Positions 36,764-49,713 of a stretch of DNA of 64,000 bases are shown here, in pieces. A model generated the notes under the pieces. The model had not been told where the DNA came from, did no database searches, and saw only the letters and a list, made by a program, of their open reading frames with translations. Position 1 is the stretch's first letter, and each line of letters starts with the position of its first letter. Source of the DNA: Rhodohalobacter sulfatireducens (GTDB taxonomy: Bacteria > Bacteroidota > Rhodothermia > Balneolales > Balneolaceae); NCBI RefSeq assembly GCF_022012475.1, contig NZ_JAKLWS010000001.1, forward strand, positions 248,001-312,000. Reading direction: 5' to 3'. A program made the position numbers and the translations under genes.

Positions 36764-37978
36764 TTAACCACTAATGAGCCTTGCAAAATTCCGCTTACCT
36801 ACTTTAAGCTCATACTCTTTTCCATTCTCAAATGTAACTTCAAAACCCGGGTCTTTAATCTTCTCTTCATTTAAAGACACGCCGCCTTGTTTCATCATCC
36901 GTTTGGTTTCCCCGTTACTGGACGTCATCTCAGCGTCTGAAATAATGTCTAATAATCGAACCGTTGATCCCGACTCAAAATGAAACTCCGGGGCATCATC
37001 CGGAATATTTTTCTTGATCACGGTCTCTTCAAAATGCTTTCGGGCTGCTTCTGCCGCTTTCTCACCGTGGTACATTCGGGTGATGGTATGAGCCAATTCA
37101 TGTTTTGTATTTCGCGGATCTTCTTCGGCTTTCTGTTTGAGTGATTCGAGTTCCTCAATGGATACATCCGTTACCAGCTCAAAATAGGTATAGATCAATT
37201 CATCAGGGATGGAGAGTGCTTTCCCATACATATCATTCGCGGGTTCATCAATTCCTATATAATTATCATAGGATTTACTCATCTTCATTGATCCATCTGT
37301 TCCAACAAGCAGTGGCATCATCAAACAAACCTGTGGTTCCTGGCCATCGGTTTTCTGTAAATCACGGCCAACTAACAGATTAAACTTCTGATCAGTACCA
37401 CCCAACTCCACGTCCGATTTCAGGTGAACGGAATCCTGGCCCTGAGCAAGTGGGTACAGGAACTCATGTACAGAGATCGGTTCATTATTTTCAAACCGTT
37501 TAGAAAAGTCATCCCGTTCAATCATTCGGGCAACCGTTAACTTTGAGGATAGTTGAACCACATCCATAAAAGTCATATCACCCAGCCAATCTACATTATT
37601 GACGAGCGTGGTTTTGCTCTCATCAAGTATTTTTTGAGCTTGGCTGATATAGGTTTCAGCATTTTCCTGAACCTCTTCGAGCGAGAGCGCGGGTCGTGTT
37701 TTATTCTGACCAGTGGGATCCCCAATCATAGCAGTAAATCCACCTATAATAAGGATGGCTTCATGTCCCAGGTCCTGGAACTGGCGTAGTTTTCTCAGAA
37801 TCACTGAGTGGCCAAGGTGTAAGTCCGGGCGGGTGGGATCTACACCAAGTTTAATTTTGAGAGATTTATTCTCTTTTTTAGACTTCTTTAATTTTTCAAT
37901 CAATTCCTGTTCGGGGACAATTTCTACCGTTCCCCTTTTAATAACGGCTAACTGTTCATCAACGGGTTTAAAGTTCAT
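36764..37978 (-). CDS. tyrS: Tyrosyl-tRNA synthetase
   Basis: Class I aminoacyl-tRNA synthetase that charges tRNA-Tyr. The 404 residues include the HIGH-type motif HLGH at 54-57 ([20 protein letters not shown]), [14 protein letters not shown], the tyrosine-pocket [18 protein letters not shown], and KMSKS in [14 protein letters not shown]. The C-terminal S4 domain ([20 protein letters not shown] and [19 protein letters not shown]) binds the tRNA. It is the TyrZ-like form lacking the longer insertion of TyrRS proper. The cvpA stop overlaps the tyrS start by four bases, so tyrS is the last gene of a yqeY-cvpA-tyrS operon. Confidence 0.96.
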   Translation of the reverse strand: MNFKPVDEQLAVIKRGTVEIVPEQELIEKLKKSKKENKSLKIKLGVDPTRPDLHLGHSVILRKLRQFQDLGHEAILIIGGFTAMIGDPTGQNKTRPALSLEEVQENAETYISQAQKILDESKTTLVNNVDWLGDMTFMDVVQLSSKLTVARMIERDDFSKRFENNEPISVHEFLYPLAQGQDSVHLKSDVELGGTDQKFNLLVGRDLQKTDGQEPQVCLMMPLLVGTDGSMKMSKSYDNYIGIDEPANDMYGKALSIPDELIYTYFELVTDVSIEELESLKQKAEEDPRNTKHELAHTITRMYHGEKAAEAARKHFEETVIKKNIPDDAPEFHFESGSTVRLLDIISDAEMTSSNGETKRMMKQGGVSLNEEKIKDPGFEVTFENGKEYELKVGKRNFARLISG

Positions 37979-38538
37979 GTATCTGAATTTTCAAATATTG
38001 GTAATTCTCTAAGTGTGTTGTTTTCCTGTATAGTTCGTTCAATTGTTTGAATAAAATTTTCTGTACCGGGAACCAGGGTGGCTACTACATCAAAAGCGGC
38101 GGGGGCTACATAAATAACTACCGGGTACGAAACAGATTTTGAGGCGGATTCTTCTGAGGGAACCCCAAGGCCCGCAAGCAGTAAAAGTGTACCACTGATG
38201 AGGATTGCGGTTTTCAATCCTGCAAATATCATTCCTCCAATCTTATTCAAAATTCCCAACTGTACAACATCTATAAATCGCTCAAGTGCAAAACCTGTTA
38301 TTTGCACAGCCGCAATAATAAGAACAAAAGAGATAATTCCGGTAATTATCGTAGAGTGATCCCTGTTCTCAACATAAGGAGCCAAAATTCCTGAGATGGT
38401 GCCCATATATTCAAAGGTGATGTAAACGGCCAGTACAATTCCAACAATCCCAAAAATTTCCTTGATAAATCCCCTGTTAAAGCCTTTATATGCAAAGTAT
38501 GCAATCGGCAGTAAGATGATTATATCAAGAAAGTTCAT
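37975..38538 (-). CDS. cvpA: CvpA family membrane protein
   Basis: A 187-residue inner-membrane protein with four predicted helices: [20 protein letters not shown] with the family's early 'GxxRGxxxE' element ([20 protein letters not shown]), then [20 protein letters not shown], and [20 protein letters not shown], ending in a polar tail. CvpA was named for colicin V production; its general role is in envelope integrity and is not well defined. Its stop overlaps the tyrS start (ATGA), and it begins 7 bases after yqeY. Confidence 0.9.
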   Translation of the reverse strand: MNFLDIIILLPIAYFAYKGFNRGFIKEIFGIVGIVLAVYITFEYMGTISGILAPYVENRDHSTIITGIISFVLIIAAVQITGFALERFIDVVQLGILNKIGGMIFAGLKTAILISGTLLLLAGLGVPSEESASKSVSYPVVIYVAPAAFDVVATLVPGTENFIQTIERTIQENNTLRELPIFENSDT

Positions 38539-38545
38539 GGTTCCC

Positions 38546-39004
38546 TCATTTTGAAAGTTCCTCTTTTACAATCTTGCTGATGGTTGCTCCTTCTGCTTTA
38601 CCCTTTAACTGCCCCATGAGAGCCCCCATTACTTTACCCATATCACTCATATCGGTGGCGCCCATCTGATCAATCTGCTTTTTCACAGCATTGCGGATTT
38701 CATCTTCATCCATCATTTCGGGAAGGTATTCTTCGATGATCTCAAGCTCAAATTTCTCTTTATCTGCTAAGTCATCGCGACCGCCTTCCTCAAATTGGTC
38801 GATCGATTCTTTTCGCTGCTTGGCGGCTTTCATCAGAACTTCCACAACTTGTTCATCACTTAGGGAAGCTTCGCCGCCTTTTCGTTCGCTGATCTCTTTT
38901 TCCAGCAATTTTGCCTTCAGTGATCGCAAAACATTCAGTTTATCTGCCTCTTTCGCTTTCATGGCAGATTTCAAATCATCTAGTATTTTATTTTTTAAAC
39001 TCAT
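38546..39004 (-). CDS. yqeY: GatB/YqeY domain protein
   Basis: A 152-residue cytosolic protein consisting of a single YqeY domain, the helical module also found at the C-terminus of GatB. The N-terminal helix reads LKNKILDDLKSAMKAKEADK and the pattern RKESIDQFEEGGRDDLADKE is typical, as is the ending GKVMGALMGQLKGKAEGATI. It is thought to bind tRNA, by analogy with GatB, but stand-alone YqeY has no proven enzymatic role. It is first of the yqeY-cvpA-tyrS operon, with its promoter in the 39005-39190 spacer. Confidence 0.92.
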   Translation of the reverse strand: MSLKNKILDDLKSAMKAKEADKLNVLRSLKAKLLEKEISERKGGEASLSDEQVVEVLMKAAKQRKESIDQFEEGGRDDLADKEKFELEIIEEYLPEMMDEDEIRNAVKKQIDQMGATDMSDMGKVMGALMGQLKGKAEGATISKIVKEELSK

Positions 39005-39187
39005 GTCTGATTATGGTAATTATTTATCCTTTAATGTAATGAGAGTTTGTCAATTTTGTCATTACGGGCTTGCGTGGCAATCTAAAGCACTTCAACAGAT
39101 TGGGGATTGTTTTACTTTGTTTTTAATGACGGTACAAATTCATCCAAAATCTGTTCAAATCACATATGTATTATAGGAAACAGATCG

Positions 39188-39224
39188 CAAAAAAAAAGGT
39201 TTCACCCGTTTGGATGAAACCTTT
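39188..39224 (-). terminator. Rho-independent terminator of the rpmB-rpmG operon
   Basis: On the minus strand aaaggtttca pairs perfectly with tgaaaccttt (39195-39224) around a 10-base loop, and a run of about nine T residues follows. It is 22 bases beyond the DUF4295-like stop codon. Confidence 0.88.
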
Positions 39225-39245
39225 CCTACAATCGTTGTTCGTTTC

Positions 39246-39416
39246 TCAGGATTTGTTTCTCTGAATGTAATCAGTCACATCATCCTGATCTATAATCGTT
39301 TCTTTAAACGCGTATTTACCACGTTCGTTCTTCGTTGAAATGATCACTTTCGCCATTTTGCGATGTGTTTGTTTCAACGATTTCGCTTCTTCGCCAAATA
39401 CTTGTCGTTTCGCCAT
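39246..39416 (-). CDS. DUF4295-like small ribosome-linked protein
   Basis: A 56-residue basic protein beginning MAKRQVFGEEAKSLKQTHRK and ending KYAFKETIIDQDDVTDYIQR-NKS. The pattern (short N-terminal basic part, KVIxSxKxxRGxYxFKE, then an acidic helix) matches the DUF4295 proteins found immediately after rpmG in Bacteroidota. Its length and its third place in an rpmB-rpmG trio support this. A function near the ribosome is inferred only from that conserved linkage. It starts 15 bases after the rpmG stop and is followed by a terminator. Confidence 0.85.
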   Translation of the reverse strand: MAKRQVFGEEAKSLKQTHRKMAKVIISTKNERGKYAFKETIIDQDDVTDYIQRNKS

Positions 39417-39431
39417 GTGAGTACCTTAACT

Positions 39432-39596
39432 TTACTTAATTTCTTTGTGAACGGTATGCTTTCTTAATACCGGGTTATACTTCTTCAATTCAAGTCTCTC
39501 TGTGGTATTTCTACGATTTTTCATCGTAACATATCGAGAGCTGCCGGGTTTTTCCGTGCATTCTAGTATTACCTGTATGCGATTTCCTTTTGCCAT
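39432..39596 (-). CDS. rpmG: 50S ribosomal protein L33
   Basis: A 54-residue ribosomal protein of the large subunit: [20 protein letters not shown], then [20 protein letters not shown] and a C-terminal [12 protein letters not shown]. The [16 protein letters not shown] stretch is diagnostic for L33. Only one cysteine (C13) is present, so it is the zinc-independent version. It lies three bases after the rpmB stop and 15 bases before the DUF4295-like gene, the standard Bacteroidota arrangement. Confidence 0.95.
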   Translation of the reverse strand: MAKGNRIQVILECTEKPGSSRYVTMKNRRNTTERLELKKYNPVLRKHTVHKEIK

Positions 39597-39599
39597 AGT

Positions 39600-39845
39600 T
39601 TATACCTCTTTTAATAATGTACCTTTCTTCCTGGCGTCTTTCAGAACCGCTGAAATTCCCTTCTTGTTGATGGTTCTTAACGTCTTGGCTGACACTTTCA
39701 GCGTTACCCATCTGTCTTCTTCAGGAACATAAAATCGTCTTTTCTGAAGATTCTGTTGAAATTTGTGCTTGGTCTTGTTGTTCGATTTAGACGATCGATA
39801 CCCATTCAGAGCTCCTTTACCAGTAATATCGTCTTTGCGTGCCAT
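39600..39845 (-). CDS. rpmB: 50S ribosomal protein L28
   Basis: An 81-residue large-subunit protein. It begins MARKDDITGKGALNGYRSSK, followed by SNNKTKHKFQQNLQKRRFYV, the classical L28 core, and ends with VSAKTLRTINKKGISAVLKD. No CxxC zinc motifs are seen. It is the first gene of the trio with rpmG and the DUF4295-like gene. Its promoter should lie in the 39846-40444 spacer, back to back with gyrB. Confidence 0.95.
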   Translation of the reverse strand: MARKDDITGKGALNGYRSSKSNNKTKHKFQQNLQKRRFYVPEEDRWVTLKVSAKTLRTINKKGISAVLKDARKKGTLLKEV

Positions 39846-42382
<2,537 letters not shown>

Positions 42383-42479
42383 TGAGTGAAACTAAAAGGC
42401 CAAAGTAAAAAGTTTACTTTAACCTGGAACTATATTCATTCGATAAACAAGACTTACTACACTAGACTAACTTCTATAT

Positions 42480-44945
42480 ATGGCAAGTGAAAAGATTATA
42501 CCAGTAACGATTGAAGATGAAATGAAATCTTCATACATCGACTACTCGATGTCTGTGATTGTATCCAGAGCGCTTCCGGATGTACGGGATGGTTTAAAAC
42601 CTGTGCATCGTCGTGCTCTCTACGGCATGAGCGATCTCGGGATGCTTCACAATCGTAACTATAAGAAGAGTGCGCGTATTGTCGGTGAAGTTTTGGGTAA
42701 ATATCACCCACATGGAGATTCTGCCGTTTATGATTCCATTGTTCGTATGGTTCAGGATTTCTCATTGAGATACCCACTGGTTGACGGCCAGGGGAATTTT
42801 GGTTCTATTGACGGAGACTCTGCAGCGGCTATGCGTTATACTGAAGTGCGGATGCAGAGAATTTCTGAAGAGCTTCTTACCGACATCAACAAAGATACAG
42901 TAGACTTCCAGGATAACTTTGATGACACGCTCACCGAGCCTACCGTTCTACCGGCGATGTTACCAAATCTGCTTCTGAATGGAGCATCCGGAATTGCTGT
43001 GGGAATGGCCACGAACATGGCGCCTCATAATATAAATGAGGTGATCGACGGAACCGTTGCCGTTCTTGATGATCCGGAGATCGAGACCGATGATTTAATG
43101 AAGCATATCACGGCTCCTGATTTTCCTACCGGTGGTATTATTTATGGATACGAAGGTGTGAAAGAAGCTTATCACACCGGTCGTGGAAAAATTACCATGC
43201 GGGCTCGAGCTAATGTTGAAGAGCTGCGTGGAAATCGTGAGCAGATTGTTATCACCGAGATTCCATACCAGGTCAACAAATCAACCCTGATTGAAAAAAT
43301 GGCTCGGCTGGTGCAAGACGAGAAGATTACAGAAATTTCCGAAATCCGGGATGAATCTGATCGTGAAGGTCTTCGAGTTGTAATCGTACTGAAAAGAAAT
43401 TCGAATGCAGGTGTTGTTTTAAATCAGCTTTATAAGTACACCCAGATGCAACAGACATTTGGTGTAATTAATCTTGCGCTCGTTAAGGGGCGACCTAAAG
43501 TAATGCCGCTCAAAGAGTTAATAGAACGTTTTATCGAGCATAGGATTGAAGTTATTATCCGCCGAACCATATATGATCTCGATCAGGCTGAAGCTCGAGC
43601 ACATATTTTGGAAGGGTTGAAAATTGCGCTCGACAATCTTGATGAAGTAATTAAAACCATTCGTGCGGCCAACAATCCGCAGGAAGCCAATAAAGAACTT
43701 CGAAGAAAGTTTGCGCTCACAGATATCCAGGCGAAAGCCATTTTGGATATGAGGCTTCAAAAACTGACGGGTCTCGAAAGGGAAAAAGTTGACCAGGAAT
43801 ACAGGGATATTGTTGATAAAATTTCTGAATTCAGATCTATCCTTTCAAATCGAGACCAACAGAAGGGAATTATCAAAGATGAACTGCTTCAACTGCAGGA
43901 TCGATACGGTGACGAACGACGGACTGAGGTGATCTACTCAGCCGATGACTTCAGCGTTGAAGATATGATTGCCGACGAAGATGTTGTTGTAACGATCTCA
44001 AATAAAGGTTTCATCAAGCGGATGCCGGTCAGTGGTTATCGCCGGCAACGACGTGGTGGAAAAGGAATGAAAGGTACCACAACTAAAGATGATGAATATG
44101 TAGAACATCTTTTCGTAGCGACCAATCACAACTACATTCTTTTCTTCACTGAAAAAGGAAATTGTTACTGGCTGAAAGTCTATGAAATCCCGGAAGGGTC
44201 GAGGTTAGCCAGGGGCCGTGCAATTGTCAATCTTATCGATATTGATAAGGATGACAGTATCAAAACATTTGTGCCCGTTAAAACACTTGAGGATGAAGAG
44301 TATATCAACAGTCACTCAATAATTATGGCCACAAAAGAGGGTCAGGTTAAGAAAACATTACTTGAAGCCTATAGTCGACCACGCAGAGACGGAATAATTG
44401 CAATCAACATTCGTGAAGGCGATAGCCTTTTAGAGGCGGCTCTTACAGATGGAGAAAGTAATATCATACTTGCCAATAAAAAAGGACGTGCGATACGATT
44501 TCATGAAGAAGAGGCTCGAGATATGGGCCGAAACACATCAGGTGTTCGAGGCATGAATTTAGGCAAGAATAATGAACTTGTTGACATGGTAGTGATCAAG
44601 AACACTCACGAAGCCACAGTCCTCGCCATTTCAGAAAATGGTTACGGCAAACGGTCACTGGTTGACGATTACCGTGAGCAAAGCCGTGGCGGTAAAGGTG
44701 TGATTACACTGAAGGTTACGCCAAAAACCGGAAACTTGATTGCGCTTAAGGAAGTTTCAGACAATGATGATCTAATGGTTATTACTGAACGCGGAAAAGT
44801 AATCCGAATGCAGTGCAAAGGAATTCGAACCATGGGACGCAATACTCAAGGAGTTCGAATTATGAGACTGGATGATGACGGCAAGATCGCTGCGATCACC
44901 CGGGTTGTAAATGAAGATGCCGACGAAACCGATAACGTCGGTTAA
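42480..44945 (+). CDS. gyrA: DNA gyrase subunit A
   Basis: Breakage-reunion subunit of gyrase, 821 residues. The active-site tyrosine is Y120 in [10 protein letters not shown]. The quinolone-determining region [13 protein letters not shown] has wild-type-like Ser (S81) and Asp (D85), that is, no resistance substitutions at the usual sites. The C-terminal beta-pinwheel contains the GyrA box as [10 protein letters not shown], which distinguishes it from ParC and is required for negative supercoiling. It is preceded by gyrB and followed by a strong terminator shared with the WYL gene. Confidence 0.97.
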   Translation: MASEKIIPVTIEDEMKSSYIDYSMSVIVSRALPDVRDGLKPVHRRALYGMSDLGMLHNRNYKKSARIVGEVLGKYHPHGDSAVYDSIVRMVQDFSLRYPLVDGQGNFGSIDGDSAAAMRYTEVRMQRISEELLTDINKDTVDFQDNFDDTLTEPTVLPAMLPNLLLNGASGIAVGMATNMAPHNINEVIDGTVAVLDDPEIETDDLMKHITAPDFPTGGIIYGYEGVKEAYHTGRGKITMRARANVEELRGNREQIVITEIPYQVNKSTLIEKMARLVQDEKITEISEIRDESDREGLRVVIVLKRNSNAGVVLNQLYKYTQMQQTFGVINLALVKGRPKVMPLKELIERFIEHRIEVIIRRTIYDLDQAEARAHILEGLKIALDNLDEVIKTIRAANNPQEANKELRRKFALTDIQAKAILDMRLQKLTGLEREKVDQEYRDIVDKISEFRSILSNRDQQKGIIKDELLQLQDRYGDERRTEVIYSADDFSVEDMIADEDVVVTISNKGFIKRMPVSGYRRQRRGGKGMKGTTTKDDEYVEHLFVATNHNYILFFTEKGNCYWLKVYEIPEGSRLARGRAIVNLIDIDKDDSIKTFVPVKTLEDEEYINSHSIIMATKEGQVKKTLLEAYSRPRRDGIIAINIREGDSLLEAALTDGESNIILANKKGRAIRFHEEEARDMGRNTSGVRGMNLGKNNELVDMVVIKNTHEATVLAISENGYGKRSLVDDYREQSRGGKGVITLKVTPKTGNLIALKEVSDNDDLMVITERGKVIRMQCKGIRTMGRNTQGVRIMRLDDDGKIAAITRVVNEDADETDNVG

Positions 44946-44970
44946 TTTTCACCTATAATTCATTTTTCTT

Positions 44971-45002
44971 AAAAGGCTCTCATTTTTGGGAGCCTTTTTT
45001 AT
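44971..45002. terminator. Bidirectional terminator after gyrA
   Basis: aaaaggctc and gagcctttt enclose a short loop and are followed by a T-run on the plus strand, with an A-run in front so that it also works for the WYL gene on the minus strand, whose stop codon starts two bases further on. Confidence 0.9.
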
Positions 45003-45003
45003 T

Positions 45004-45957
45004 TCACAATGATTCTAACATCGAGTTCAAAATTTTCTCTCTCTTCTTTTTCAAAACATTTGGGGAGACAATTTCAACCTTATCCCCAAATTGAAGAAGC
45101 CATTCGTTGATGTAGTCCAAATTTTCAAATTTAAAACTTACCTTAATTTTTTTATTTGAAATGGCCTTTTCCTTAAAAATCTTTGTCGGCAGATTGGCTC
45201 TAAACGCACGATCGACCGGTTCTTGTACATACACCTCTATTAACTGCCCAGATTCGTTAGAACCAAAAATAAGCCCTTCTACGTCAATTTGTGATTTTTG
45301 CTCAAATTTTTTGTCCAAAATTTTCACTTCATCCATTCGATCAAGCACAAAGTTTCGAATTGCATCTCTTTTGTGTGAAAACCCGATAATGTTCCAGTGG
45401 TCTCGATAAAAAACCAACAAATATGGATCGACAATTCGCTGTGTCACTTCATTGTCACCCTTGCTTTGGTATCTGAACCCCAAAGATTTTGATTGCGAAA
45501 TTGCACTGCTGACTAAATACCAGTTGCCGCCTTCTTTTTTCTGATGGCCAAAATGTAAAAACGGGTCAACTACTGTACGGTCATCAAGCGAATCCATGAA
45601 CTCTTTCAATTCATCCGGAATTGTATTTTTTATTTTTAACTCCACTCCCTTGGCATCATCAACAAGCTGTTTGTCTACCTGAGATTTAACAAAATTCAAT
45701 CCAACCATAATTGTGGCGAGCTCTTGCGCTGTGAACATAAGAGGTGGAACTTTGTAACCATCCATCACTCCATAACCGCTGTATTTATCCCACGTAACCG
45801 GTACATTTATTTCCGATAAAACATTGAAATCTCTGAAGATCGTGCGCCTGCTTACTCCAAAAGTTTCCGCAAGTTCATCAACGGTTAATCTCTTTTTTGA
45901 TTCCTGCAGCATCAAGATCAACTTCATGCGCCGCTCGGAGCTTTTAAGTCTGGACAT
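45004..45957 (-). CDS. WYL-domain transcriptional regulator
   Basis: A 317-residue regulator with an N-terminal HTH_11 domain (KLILMLQESKKRLTVDELAE and FGVSRRTIFRDFNVLSEINV) and a WYL domain from about 135 to 230 (GNWYLVSSAISQSKSLGFRY, VDPYLLVFYRDHWNIIGFSH, RNFVLDRMDEVKILD). WYL domains bind nucleic-acid or nucleotide ligands, and such regulators often control DNA-damage or phage-defence loci. Here the immediate neighbours are gyrA and a decayed nuclease gene, so the target is unclear. It is monocistronic and shares a bidirectional terminator with gyrA. Confidence 0.92.
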   Translation of the reverse strand: MSRLKSSERRMKLILMLQESKKRLTVDELAETFGVSRRTIFRDFNVLSEINVPVTWDKYSGYGVMDGYKVPPLMFTAQELATIMVGLNFVKSQVDKQLVDDAKGVELKIKNTIPDELKEFMDSLDDRTVVDPFLHFGHQKKEGGNWYLVSSAISQSKSLGFRYQSKGDNEVTQRIVDPYLLVFYRDHWNIIGFSHKRDAIRNFVLDRMDEVKILDKKFEQKSQIDVEGLIFGSNESGQLIEVYVQEPVDRAFRANLPTKIFKEKAISNKKIKVSFKFENLDYINEWLLQFGDKVEIVSPNVLKKKREKILNSMLESL

Positions 45958-46097
45958 GTTATTTGTGATATTTTGATTCTACTTCTTCTGTTGAAGGTAA
46001 GAAAAGTCTCTCTTTTTGAAAGCTAAATGAAGGACTAAATTAATTTTTGGAAGCAACTATGACCGATTGCAAAAAATCCAAAAAGCTTGATACAATT

Positions 46098-46294
46098 CCC
46101 CCTTTTCAAAAGGGGGATTGAGGGGGATTTCCATGACAAGCAATTTAAACTGAAAATATACTTGTGAAAAATTAATAACGGATCTTTTACACCCCTCTTT
46201 CTCTCCCCTTATTAGGGGAGAATTCGTGAGTCAATTTCAATACGTTCAAAGGCATTCATCGAACTCCGCCTTTTGGAAAAGGGGACACAGGGGG
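46098..46294. repeat. Cluster of GC-run palindromes (three copies)
   Basis: cccccttttcaaaaggggg occupies 46098-46116 and is followed by attgagggggattt. A shorter variant ctccccttattaggggag lies near 46203-46221, and ccttttggaaaagggg near 46269 is followed by acacagggggagattt. Together with the copy at 46844-46867 they bracket the DUF559 relic. Sequence from 45958 to 46097 shows no gene. Confidence 0.7.
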
Positions 46295-46303
46295 AGATTT
46301 CAA

Positions 46304-46677
46304 TCATCTCGATTATTTTCTAAAATCCACTCCTCAATAACTCTCAGAACATTATCCATATCATTTTTTACTTCATGATCATCAAATCTTAAAACTGTTA
46401 AACCGATAGACTCGAGTTTTTTTGTCTTTCACTGTCGTATTTATATGTATGATCATCATGGCTATCTCCGTCAATTTCTATGACTAAACGAAGCTTATAA
46501 CTAAAAAAATCAACAATATAGTTACCAATGGGTTTTTGCCTATAGAATTGATAGCCAAGCACCTGTTTTCGCTTTAACTGATTCTACAATAAGACTTCTG
46601 AAGGAGTGGAATTGTTGTGTAATTCTCTTGCCCCCTCTTTGAGTTTTGGATTGTAGTGGATTTTCATTTCTCTTCAT
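46304..46677 (-). pseudogene. DUF559 (PF04480-type) endonuclease-like relic
   Basis: Reading all three minus frames recovers almost a whole DUF559 protein. It starts MKRNENPL, continues in a second frame as YNPKLKEGARELHNNSTPSE and VLL, has an in-frame TAG where LLWNQLKRKQ is expected, goes on QVLGYQFYRQKPIGNYIVDF and YKLRLVIEIDGDSHDDHTYK, then shifts frame at a run of A into KLESIGLTVLRFDDHEVKND. The family is a small Vsr/PD-(D/E)XK-like nuclease. A shift near codon 8, one stop and a second shift mean it is inactive. It lies amid GC-run palindromes. Confidence 0.85.
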
Positions 46678-46843
46678 TCTTTAATTGAGTTCGCGCTTTT
46701 TACATCCCTCTTACTCTCCCTTTTCTAAGAGAGAATTAATTATAATAAAATTTATAATTTTTGCTTAAAATTCAATTTATAGAAGATAGCTTTTTAAGCA
46801 ATTGATCTGACTGGCTACAAAGTACCTCAAAAAGCAATGAGCG

Positions 46844-46867
46844 ACTCCCCCTTTTCAAAAGGGGAGT
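46844..46867. repeat. GC-run palindrome, further copy
   Basis: actcccc(c)ttttcaaaaggggagt forms a perfect hairpin followed by aagggggattt, the same arrangement as at 46098-46130. It ends 17 bases before the rsmG stop codon and may double as its 3' hairpin. The stretch 46678-46843 shows no gene. Confidence 0.65.
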
Positions 46868-46884
46868 AAGGGGGATTTCAATGA

Positions 46885-47523
46885 TTATCTCTCGATCTTT
46901 ACAATTCCTTTCCCCTCGTAAAACGGCTCATCCTTCCCGAAATTAAACTCGTAAATGGTCGCAATAATATCTTTGTGGGCGCGCCGGACTTCTTTTTCCA
47001 CATCCTCTACCCCCTTCCACATAAGGATGGTTTGCCAGGGAGCTTTTCCTAATAATCTCAATAGATCTTTAATTTTAAAGGCGTGTTTCGTTACAAGTCC
47101 TGTCCCCTTCTCCAACTCTACCAGAGAGATACTTTTCGCAATGATATCAGCATTTTTTAATTCAATTTTATTGACGATATCATCAACAGCCTTCATCTTT
47201 TTGCGGACATTGTCGTTTAGAATCCACCTTTTCTCTTTCTCACAAATGGCCAATGGTATCCCGGGGAGTCCGCCACCCGTTCCGGAATCGATCCATTTGT
47301 CGTGCCATTGAATTAAACCGAGTGGAATTGGCAAAAGGGAGTGAATGATATGCTCCCTCACTGTTTCACGTGAAACATTCCGGCTGACAAGGTTTATCTT
47401 TTCATTCCACTCTAAGAGTATATCAAGATAAGCTTCCATCTCTTTTTCATGTTCAGAATAGAGTTCTCTCGCCTTCGAAAGGGTCTCTGAGTCGATCTGA
47501 ATAGTTTTTATAGGGTGTTTCAC
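46885..47523 (-). CDS. rsmG: 16S rRNA (guanine527-N7)-methyltransferase
   Basis: RsmG (GidB) methylates G527 of 16S rRNA in the 530 loop. The 212-residue protein has the SAM-binding motif DSGTGGGLPGIPLAICEKEK preceded by the conserved YLDILLEWNEKINLVSR. It is the last gene of mnmG-rsmG. The start is GTG at 47523, directly following the mnmG stop region, and the two genes are separated by six bases. Two parS sites lie in this gene: one spans the start codon and the other encodes NVSRET around residue 50. Loss of RsmG usually confers low-level streptomycin resistance; here the gene is intact. Confidence 0.96.
   Translation of the reverse strand: MKHPIKTIQIDSETLSKARELYSEHEKEMEAYLDILLEWNEKINLVSRNVSRETVREHIIHSLLPIPLGLIQWHDKWIDSGTGGGLPGIPLAICEKEKRWILNDNVRKKMKAVDDIVNKIELKNADIIAKSISLVELEKGTGLVTKHAFKIKDLLRLLGKAPWQTILMWKGVEDVEKEVRRAHKDIIATIYEFNFGKDEPFYEGKGIVKIER
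47362..47377. other. parS site, perfect 16-base palindrome
   Basis: TGTTTCACGTGAAACA is identical to the canonical ParB-binding parS consensus. It lies inside rsmG, in the codons for NVSRETV. A second copy is 138 bases away. Confidence 0.92.
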
Positions 47524-47531
47524 GTGAAACT
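47516..47531. other. parS site, 15 of 16 match
   Basis: TGTTTCACGTGAAACT differs from the consensus only in the last base. It spans the rsmG GTG start codon and the mnmG TAG stop codon, so the site is shared by both genes. Confidence 0.85.
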
Positions 47532-49425
47532 ATCCTTTCAAGTAAACCATCAAAACCGCAACATCACTGGCAGAAACACCACTTATTCGAGATGCCTGTC
47601 CAATCGTTTCCGGTTGAATTTTAGTGAGCTTTGACTTTCCTTCCGAAGAAAGACTTTGAATATTATCATAATTTATCTTCTCAGGAATCTCCGTATTCTC
47701 TTGTTTACTCATCTCCTCTACCATCTCAAACTCTCTCTTTATATATCCATCATATTTAATCTGGATTTCAACCTGTTCGAGTACATAGGTATTACTGGTA
47801 ATCTCATCAACTTTTTGCTGAAGCTCTTCATCGGCATCTAAAATATCCTGCAAATGAAGCTGTGGCCTTGGAACAAGAGATTTTGCTTTTACGGGTTGTG
47901 TGAGTATAGATGTACCCTTCACTTCTAACATTGGATCCATTTTTTCCGGGTACACAGTATAATCACTAATCAAATCATAGAGTTGATCAATCTCCTGTTT
48001 CTTCTGAGCAAATCGTTCATATCGTTCATCCCGAACTAAACCAATACGCTTTCCAAGTTCTGTCAGTCGTAGATCGGCATTATCTTGCCGAAGTAGAATT
48101 CTGTGCTCTGCCCGTGAAGTAAACATTCTGTATGGCTCCTCTGTGCCTTTATTGATGAGGTCATCAATTAAAACACCAATATATGCTTCAGATCTTTGCA
48201 AAATAAAGGGTTCCTTCTCCTGGACATATAAAGCGGAGTTGATTCCGGCCATCATTCCCTGGCAAGCGGCTTCTTCATAACCGGTTGTCCCGTTAATTTG
48301 TCCAGCAAAGAAAAGGCCATTCACCCTCTTTGTCTCAAGACTCCGTTTTACCTGGTAGGGTTGAAAATAATCATACTCAATGGCATAACCGGGACGAAGC
48401 ATGACGGCTTGTTCAAAACCCGGAATAGTTCGAAGTGCATGATATTGAACATCTTCGGGCAAAGACGTTGAAAAACCATTTAGATACATCTCATACGTAT
48501 CCCATCCTTCAGGCTCCAGGAAGAGTTGATGCTGATCTTTATCAGCAAATCGATTAATTTTGTCCTCAATACTCGGACAATAACGAGGGCCCACAGATTG
48601 AATCCGCCCATTGAACATCGGACTGCGATCAAATCCTGTTTTTAACATCTCATGAACTTCGCTATTTGTGTAGCCAATCCAACAGGTTAACTGCTCATCT
48701 TTACCGGGAAGAACGTCAGTCATAAATGAAAACGGACTCGGATCCTCATCACCATACTGAATTTCAAGTTGTGAGAGATCAACAGAGCGGCCATCAATTC
48801 TCGGGGGCGTTCCTGTTTTCAGCCGCCCTACTTCAAATCCAAGTTTTTCCAGTGATGCGGATACGCCAACCGAAGCTCGTTCACCTGATCGGCCGCCTCC
48901 ATACTGACTCTCCCCTATATGGATAATACCATTCAAAAAAGTACCACTTGTTAGTATCACTGATTTGGACTCAAAACTTTGGCCTGTTTGAGTGACAACG
49001 CCGGTAACTATTTTTCCCTCATTATCCGTGAGAATTTCAACTACATTATCTTGCCTGAAATGAAGATTGGGAATTTTCTCCAGTTCTTCTCTCATTGTTT
49101 TTGAATAGAGAGAACGATCACTCTGGCAACGGGGACTCCACATAGCCGGCCCCTTGCTTTTGTTCAGCATTCGAAATTGTACACCACTCTTATCAGCAAC
49201 GATACCACTTAATCCACCCAGAGCATCGATCTCACGAACTAACTGTCCCTTGGCAACACCACCCATCGCCGGATTGCAAGACATTTTTGCAATTGCATCC
49301 AGGTTCATTGTAATCAGCAATGTCTTCGCTCCCATATTGGCAGAAGCAGCGGCCGCTTCACTTCCTGCATGGCCGGCCCCCACCACAATCACATCGTATG
49401 TGGGATACAAACTATCCATAAACAT
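47530..49425 (-). CDS. mnmG: tRNA uridine-5-carboxymethylaminomethyl modification enzyme, FAD subunit
   Basis: MnmG (GidA) works with MnmE (not in this window) to place the cmnm5 group on wobble uridine 34 of several tRNAs. The 631-residue protein begins with the FAD-binding Rossmann loop [20 protein letters not shown]. It then shows the two family signatures [20 protein letters not shown] and, near the end, [20 protein letters not shown] with [10 protein letters not shown]. The C-terminal helical domain that contacts MnmE is complete, ending in [21 protein letters not shown] second in-frame ATG lies two codons downstream at 49419. It is the first gene of mnmG-rsmG. Confidence 0.97.
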   Translation of the reverse strand: MFMDSLYPTYDVIVVGAGHAGSEAAAASANMGAKTLLITMNLDAIAKMSCNPAMGGVAKGQLVREIDALGGLSGIVADKSGVQFRMLNKSKGPAMWSPRCQSDRSLYSKTMREELEKIPNLHFRQDNVVEILTDNEGKIVTGVVTQTGQSFESKSVILTSGTFLNGIIHIGESQYGGGRSGERASVGVSASLEKLGFEVGRLKTGTPPRIDGRSVDLSQLEIQYGDEDPSPFSFMTDVLPGKDEQLTCWIGYTNSEVHEMLKTGFDRSPMFNGRIQSVGPRYCPSIEDKINRFADKDQHQLFLEPEGWDTYEMYLNGFSTSLPEDVQYHALRTIPGFEQAVMLRPGYAIEYDYFQPYQVKRSLETKRVNGLFFAGQINGTTGYEEAACQGMMAGINSALYVQEKEPFILQRSEAYIGVLIDDLINKGTEEPYRMFTSRAEHRILLRQDNADLRLTELGKRIGLVRDERYERFAQKKQEIDQLYDLISDYTVYPEKMDPMLEVKGTSILTQPVKAKSLVPRPQLHLQDILDADEELQQKVDEITSNTYVLEQVEIQIKYDGYIKREFEMVEEMSKQENTEIPEKINYDNIQSLSSEGKSKLTKIQPETIGQASRISGVSASDVAVLMVYLKG

Positions 49426-49713
49426 TTGTTATTATTATACTTAATCAATTATTAAAACTTTCCAGAGACTTATTATAATAGGGCTTTCTCAGCAAATATT
49501 AAATGAGCTGTTTGAATGGTACAAAACGACATAAATTTCGAATTCTTGTATAACAGATATACTGTAACGCCGATAAATCTTTATTTGTAATTATTACTAT
49601 ACATTCAATAGCTTTCGTATATACTCGTTACTATAGAGAGCGCAATTTTAAACATTCAATCTGACCGATTTACCATCAAACCTTTTCGATTATATATTTA
49701 CATAGTTCTTCTC

